DNA of 59,577 bases from Candidatus Nanopelagicales bacterium (GTDB lineage Bacteria > Actinomycetota > Actinomycetes > S36-B12 > CAIYMF01). Positions 52,727 to 59,577 of the stretch are shown here, piece by piece (position 1 is the first letter of the stretch; each line of letters opens with the position of its first letter). The position numbers were made by a program, and so were the translations under genes. A model generated the notes under the pieces. That model ran no database searches and had not been told where the DNA came from. It saw only the letters and a list, made by a program, of their open reading frames with translations. Location of the stretch: the NCBI GenBank assembly GCA_025456015.1, contig JALOLK010000005.1, forward strand, positions 1-59,577. Direction: 5' to 3'.

Positions 52727-54325
52727 TCAGGCCAGCGCGACGAGGTCGAGGTAGTCGTCGCGCCAGAGGTCCTCGTCGGCGTCGGGCAGCAGCAGGACCC
52801 GCTCGGGCGCGAGCGCCTCGACCGCGCCCTCGTCGTGGGTCACCAGCACGACCGCCCCGCGGTAGTCGCCCAGCGCCGCGAGCACCTCACCGCGGCTCGC
52901 CGGGTCCAGGTTGTTCGTCGGCTCGTCGAGCAGCAGCACGTTGGCGCCCGAGACCACGAGCGTGGCCAGCGCCAGGCGCGTCTTCTCGCCGCCGGACAGC
53001 ACCGCGGCCGGCTTGTCCACGTCGTCGCCGCTGAACAGGAACGAGCCGAGCACGCTGCGGCACTCGGTCTCGGTGAGGTCGCCGGCGCTGCGCTGCATGT
53101 TGGCCAGCACCGTGGCCGCCGGGTCCAGCGTCTCGTGCTCCTGGGCGTAGTACCCCAGCCGCAGGCCGTGGCCGGGCTCCACGCGCCCGGTGTCGGCGGC
53201 CTCGATGCCGGCCAGGATCCGCAGCAGCGTCGTCTTGCCCGCCCCGTTGAGGCCCAGGACGACCACCCGGGAGCCGCGGTCGATGGCCAGGTCGACGTCG
53301 ACGAACACCTCGAGGGAGCCGTACGACTTGCTCAGCTCCGCGGCACGCAGCGGCGTGCGCCCGCACGGCGCGGGCTCGGGGAAGCGCAGCCGTGCGACCC
53401 GGTCGGCGGCCCGCTGCTCCTCGAGCCCGGCGAGCAGCCGGTCGGCACGGCGCTGCATCGACTGCGCCGCGCGGGCCTTCGTCGCCTTGGCCCGCATCCG
53501 GTCGGCCTGGGACTGCAGCGCGGCGGCCTGCTTCTCGGCGTTGGCGCGCTCCCGGTGGCGGCGGCGCTCGTCGGTCTCGCGCTGCTGCAGGTAGGCCTTC
53601 CAGCCGACGTTGTAGGTGTCGAGCACGCAGCGGTTGGCGTCGAGGTGCAGCACGCGGGTCACGACCGCCTCGAGCAGGCCGACATCGTGGCTGATCACCA
53701 CCAGCCCACCTCGGTGCGCGGCCAGGAAGCCGCGCAGCCAGACGATCGAGTCCGCGTCGAGGTGGTTCGTCGGCTCGTCGAGCAGCAAGGTGTCGGCCTG
53801 GCCGAACAGGATGCGCGCGAGCTCGACGCGGCGCCGTTGGCCGCCGGACAGGGTGCGCAGCGGCTGGCCGAGCGTGCGCTCGGTGATGCCCAGGCCGGCG
53901 GCGACCGCGGCCGCCTGCGCCTCGGCGGCGTACCCGTCGAGGGCGAGGAACTCCGCCTGCGCCCGGTCGTAGCGGCGCATCGCGTCGGCGGCCCGATCGG
54001 GGTCGGGATCGCCCATCGCGGCCTCGGCGCGGTGGATCCGACGGATCACCTCACGCAGCCCGCGGGCCTCGAGGATGCGCTCGCGCGCGGTCTGCTCGAG
54101 GTCGCCGGTGCGCGGGTCCTGTGGCAGGTAGCCGACCGTTCCCGAGCGGGTGACGGTGCCGGCCTCCGCCGGCGACTCGCCCGCGAGGATGCGCATGAGC
54201 GTGGTCTTGCCGGCGCCGTTGCGGCCCACCAGGCCGACCCGGTCACCGGCGCCGATGCGGATCGAGACGTCGGCCATGAGCAGCCGGGCGCCGGCGCGCA
54301 CCTCGAGCCCAGCCGTCGCGATCAC
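52727..54325 (-). CDS. ABC-F family ATP-binding protein
   Basis: Two ABC domains: LVGRNGAGKTTLMRILAGE / LSGGQRRRVELARILFGQADTLLLDEPTNHLD and LGLNGAGKTTLLRILAG / LSGGEKTRLALATLVVSGANVLLLDEPTNNLD. Confidence 0.96.
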   Translation of the reverse strand: MIATAGLEVRAGARLLMADVSIRIGAGDRVGLVGRNGAGKTTLMRILAGESPAEAGTVTRSGTVGYLPQDPRTGDLEQTARERILEARGLREVIRRIHRAEAAMGDPDPDRAADAMRRYDRAQAEFLALDGYAAEAQAAAVAAGLGITERTLGQPLRTLSGGQRRRVELARILFGQADTLLLDEPTNHLDADSIVWLRGFLAAHRGGLVVISHDVGLLEAVVTRVLHLDANRCVLDTYNVGWKAYLQQRETDERRRHRERANAEKQAAALQSQADRMRAKATKARAAQSMQRRADRLLAGLEEQRAADRVARLRFPEPAPCGRTPLRAAELSKSYGSLEVFVDVDLAIDRGSRVVVLGLNGAGKTTLLRILAGIEAADTGRVEPGHGLRLGYYAQEHETLDPAATVLANMQRSAGDLTETECRSVLGSFLFSGDDVDKPAAVLSGGEKTRLALATLVVSGANVLLLDEPTNNLDPASRGEVLAALGDYRGAVVLVTHDEGAVEALAPERVLLLPDADEDLWRDDYLDLVALA

Positions 54326-54501
54326 GCCGGTGAGGGTACCTGCGCCCGCGCCCCCGGCCTGACCAGCCGGAAGCCGCCGGCACAGCGCGCACCACGCGGG
54401 TTGGTCCGGTGCCCCCCTCGCACGGCCGCCACGCCCGGACGCCATGAGGGCGGGCGGCGGGTGATACTGCCGGGGAGCGTGCGGCGCGACAGGAGGCGGC
54501 G

Positions 54502-55452
54502 ATGCGGTTCGACGACAACCGGGTCGACACCGGTGGCGTGGACGACCTGCGCGGCGGCGGCCGGGGGCTCGGCGGCGGGGGCGGCGGCATGGGTGGCATG
54601 GCCCTCGCGGGCCTGTTGTCGATGCTGCTGCGTGGCCGTGGCGGCAAGGGGACGCTGCTGGCCCTGGTGCTCCTCGGTGGCCTGCTCCTCCTCGGCGGGG
54701 GCGGGCTGTTCGGCGGGGCGGGTCAGTCGCCGTTGCAGGCCGAGGGGGTGACCGGTGCCCAGGCGGGCACCACCAGCGACCTCGAGGCCCGCTGCAACCG
54801 GGACGGGGCGATCGAGCAGTACGACGACTGCCTGCTCGTGAAGGCCTACAACGAGACCGACGAGGTGTGGTCCGAGGAGTTCCAGCGCCGCGGCATGCCC
54901 TACCGGGCGCCCCGCCTGGCCTTCTTCTCCGGCCGGGTCGACACGGCCTGTGGGCCCGCGACGACGCAGGTGGGGCCGTTCTACTGCCCGGGCGACCAGC
55001 GGATCTACTTCGACCTCGGATTCGCCAGCCAGCTGCGCCAGCTCGGCGTCGAGGGCGACTACGCGAACGTCTACATCATGGCCCACGAGTTCGGCCACCA
55101 CCTGCAGACCATCACCGGCGTCGAGCAGCAGGTGCGCCAGGCCCAGCAGGACGACCCGCGCAACGCCAACGCTTACGGCATCGCGATGGAGCTGCAGGCC
55201 GACTGCTACGCGGGCGCCTGGGGCCGGATGGCCGATGACCGGGGCAACGTGACCGTGACCCCCGCGGAGGTCCGCCAGGCCCAGGCGGCCGCGCAGGCCG
55301 TCGGCGACGACCGGATCCAGGCCGGCGCGGGGCAGCGGGTCAACCCCGAGACCTGGACGCACGGCTCCGCCGCGCAGCGCGAGCAGTGGTACAACGTGGG
55401 CTTCAACAGCGGCGACATGGCCCGCTGCGACACCTTCAGCCGGATGGGCTGA
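54502..55452 (+). CDS. Neutral zinc metallopeptidase family protein (YpfJ-like)
   Basis: MRFDDNRVDTGGVDDLRGGG...YIMAHEFGHHLQTITGVE...GIAMELQADCYAGAWG...QREQWYNVGFNSGDMARCDTF. Confidence 0.95.
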   Translation: MRFDDNRVDTGGVDDLRGGGRGLGGGGGGMGGMALAGLLSMLLRGRGGKGTLLALVLLGGLLLLGGGGLFGGAGQSPLQAEGVTGAQAGTTSDLEARCNRDGAIEQYDDCLLVKAYNETDEVWSEEFQRRGMPYRAPRLAFFSGRVDTACGPATTQVGPFYCPGDQRIYFDLGFASQLRQLGVEGDYANVYIMAHEFGHHLQTITGVEQQVRQAQQDDPRNANAYGIAMELQADCYAGAWGRMADDRGNVTVTPAEVRQAQAAAQAVGDDRIQAGAGQRVNPETWTHGSAAQREQWYNVGFNSGDMARCDTFSRMG

Positions 55453-55467
55453 CGCCAGCCGCCCCGC

Positions 55468-56721
55468 TCAGCGCACGCCGAGGTGGCGCAGGACCGCCGC
55501 CGCGCCCCGGCGCCCGCTGGCCAGCGCCCCCTGGATCGACGGCCCCTCACGGTGATCGCCGATGACGAAGTGCCCGTCGCCGAGGGCCACCGGCAGCGGC
55601 TGTGCGGTCGGCGGCTCGATGCCCGGCAGCGCCTCGGCGATGGGGTGGCGGGCCACCTCCTCGAGGTCGCCCGGGTTCAGGCCGAGCAGCGCGGCGGCAT
55701 GCCCCCGGGCCGTGGTCGCGGCGGCGTCGCCGGGGTGGTGCCCGACGGCCGAGGCGGCCACGAGCGAGCGGCCCGCCGGGGCGTAGCTGGGGGCGGCGTC
55801 GGAGACCACGGCCACGTTCGCCAGGACCGGCCCCGGGCGCCCGTCCACGAGCAGGCGGCGGTGGGCGCCGGGCTGCAGGGCCCCCGTGGTGAACCACCAG
55901 GTGGTCAGCGCGCGCATCGGCGGCACCGCCAGGCCCGGCAGGAGGTGGCCCGCCGCGGGCGCTGCGGTGGCCACCACGATTGCGCTGGCGCTCAGCGCCC
56001 CGGCCTCGGTCTCGACCCCGGTGGTCCGCAGCGCGCGGACCGGCACGCCGGTGCGCACCGTGCCCTCCGGCAGCCCCGCGGCGAGGGCCGCTGGCAGCGC
56101 GGCCATGCCGGCCCGCGGCAGGCCGGGCGTGGCCCGGACGAACGCCGCCAGCAGGGGATCGACCATGCGCCGCGACGTGGCCAGGGACTCGTCGGCCAGC
56201 ACGCCGGACAGGAACGGCCGCACGACCCGCTCGAGCGCTGCCCCGCGCACGCCGGCGCCGCGCAGGGCCTCCCCGATACCCACATCGGGCCGAGCAGCCA
56301 GCGCCTGGGGGGTGGCGGTGGCGCAGCGCCCGGCGTACGCCGCGAGCGCGGCCAGCTCCCAGGGCACGCCCACCCTGCCCCGCAGGGCCGCGACGGCGGT
56401 CCCGGGCAGGGCGCCGGCACCGCGGCGCGGGTCCTCGAGCACGACCCGGGCGCCGTCGGGCAGCACGACCTCGACGCCGGCCCGGAAGGTGCCCAGCCCA
56501 AGGGCGGCGAGGTCGAACGCCCGCTGCCCCTCGGGGTAGGCGGGGTTGTAGAGCTGGAAGCCGTGGTCCACGGTGCAGCCATCGACGACGTCGCTGGCCA
56601 CCCGGCCGCCGATCCGGTCGGCTGCCTCGAGCACGACCACGGACGCCCCGGCCCGGTGCAGGATCCCGGCGGCGTGCAGGCCGGCCAGGCCCGCCCCCAC
56701 GATGACGACGTCGCAGTCCAC
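55468..56721 (-). CDS. FAD-dependent amine oxidase / phytoene desaturase-like oxidoreductase
   Basis: DVVIVGAGLAGLHAAGILHRAGASVVVLEAADRIGGRVAS...GFQLYNPAYPEGQRAFD...VIGDHREGPSIQGALASGRRGA. Confidence 0.92.
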   Translation of the reverse strand: MDCDVVIVGAGLAGLHAAGILHRAGASVVVLEAADRIGGRVASDVVDGCTVDHGFQLYNPAYPEGQRAFDLAALGLGTFRAGVEVVLPDGARVVLEDPRRGAGALPGTAVAALRGRVGVPWELAALAAYAGRCATATPQALAARPDVGIGEALRGAGVRGAALERVVRPFLSGVLADESLATSRRMVDPLLAAFVRATPGLPRAGMAALPAALAAGLPEGTVRTGVPVRALRTTGVETEAGALSASAIVVATAAPAAGHLLPGLAVPPMRALTTWWFTTGALQPGAHRRLLVDGRPGPVLANVAVVSDAAPSYAPAGRSLVAASAVGHHPGDAAATTARGHAAALLGLNPGDLEEVARHPIAEALPGIEPPTAQPLPVALGDGHFVIGDHREGPSIQGALASGRRGAAAVLRHLGVR

Positions 56722-56771
56722 GATCGGCGACGCTAGGGCACGAGCGCGTCCCCCGCAGCATCAACCTGTCC

Positions 56772-56822
56772 GTTGCGGTGGACGGAATCAACCACCCAGG
56801 TGTCGCTTCCATCCACCGCAAC
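56772..56822 (-). terminator. Hairpin downstream of sufT (probable suf operon terminator)
   Basis: gttgcggtggacgga (56772-56786) / tccatccaccgcaac (56808-56822): 15 bp stem with one wobble position. Confidence 0.65.
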
Positions 56823-56845
56823 GCCGATGGGCGCCGGCCAGGGCG

Positions 56846-57160
56846 TCAGACGTTGAAGCCGAGCGCGCGCAGCATCTCCCGACCGTCGTCGGTGATCTTG
56901 TCGGGGCCCCACGGCGGCATCCACACCCAGTTGAGCCGGAAGTCCTCGACGATGCCGTCGAGCGCGGCGCGGGTCTGGTCCTCGATGACGTCGGTGAGCG
57001 GGCAGGCCGCCGAGGTGAGCGTCATGTCGACGGTGGCGATGTTGTGGTCGTCGACGTGCACGCCGTAGACCAGGCCCAGGTCCACGACGTTGATCCCGAG
57101 CTCCGGGTCGACCACGTCGTGCAGGGCCTCGAGGACGTCGTCGTCGGTTGCGGTGCTCAT
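56846..57160 (-). CDS. sufT: Metal-sulfur cluster assembly factor (DUF59/SufT-like)
   Basis: DVLEALHDVVDPELGINVVDLGLVYGVHVDDHNIATVDMTLTSAACPLTDVIEDQT...VWMPPWGPDKITDDGREMLRALGFNV. Confidence 0.95.
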   Translation of the reverse strand: MSTATDDDVLEALHDVVDPELGINVVDLGLVYGVHVDDHNIATVDMTLTSAACPLTDVIEDQTRAALDGIVEDFRLNWVWMPPWGPDKITDDGREMLRALGFNV

Positions 57161-57623
57161 CGGGCTCCTCCGTGGGCCAGGGCCTGGGACACGGCGTCCT
57201 TCCAGGCCATCCAGGACAGCAGGGCGCACTTCACGCGCGCCGGGTACTTCGCCACCCCGGCGAACGCGATGGCGTCGCCGAGGGCCTCCTCGTCGGGCTC
57301 GTCGGCATCCGGGCTGGTGGCCGCGTTCATGAGGACCAGGAACTGCTCCTGGGTGGCCATCGCCTCGGCGACGGTGTGGTGCAGCAGCTGCTCGTACATG
57401 ACGCTGGCGCTGGCCTGCGAGATGGAGCAGCCCTGGTTGTCGTAGGAGATGTCCTCGATCGTGGCGGCGTCGCCCTCGCCGGCCAGGTGCACGCGCAGGG
57501 TGATCTCGTCGCCGCAGGTCGGGTTCACGTGGTGCACCTCGGCCTCGTAGGGCTCGCGAAGGCCGCGGCCCTCCGGGTGGCGGTAGTGGTCGAGGATGAT
57601 CTCCTGGTACAGCGCGTCGACCA

Positions 57624-57624
<1 letters not shown>
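57157..57624 (-). CDS. sufU: SUF system NifU-like assembly protein SufU
   Basis: LYQEIILDHYRHPEGRGLREPYEAEVHHVNPTCGDEITLRVHL...DISYDNQGCSISQASASVM...RVKCALLSWMAWKDAV. Confidence 0.96.

Positions 57625-59577
<1,953 letters not shown>

Overview
High-GC (roughly 70%+) actinobacterial (Actinomycetota) chromosomal segment, densely packed with about 55 protein-coding genes on both strands. I saw no rRNA, tRNA, CRISPR array, prophage or IS/transposase. Recognisable blocks: LigD polymerase-domain fragment (left edge), msrB, coproporphyrin-type heme genes (hemE-hemG/cgoX-hemQ, with hemH about 30 kb away), a two-gene reductase locus (SDR/'male-sterility' reductase plus a large protein whose C-terminal half resembles cyanobacterial acyl-ACP reductase), DUF3000/RNase D, GGDEF-EAL protein overlapping dxs, mycoredoxin, an apparently frameshifted aconitase gene, RumA-like methyltransferase, APC permease diverging from two TrkA/RCK proteins, dut, sepH, a molybdopterin oxidoreductase, a P450, Pat-type GNAT/acyl-CoA synthetase diverging from a ParC/GyrA-like topoisomerase subunit, ABC exporter, ABC-F, zinc metallopeptidase, and sufC-sufS-sufU-sufT (right edge). 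Best leads: (1) the AAR-like/SDR reductase pair at 5.2-8.45 kb; (2) a deletion of about 20 nt that removes the DHS active-site motif of aconitase and shifts frame; (3) two gap-free copies of an 80-nt palindromic element flanking a DoxX-like gene at 36.7-37.35 kb; (4) a perfect 8-2-8 palindrome upstream of acnA; (5) a triple GGTGAC direct repeat with 11-bp period upstream of a small HTH gene. All assignments come from reading the sequence and from memory of protein families; no database search was run.
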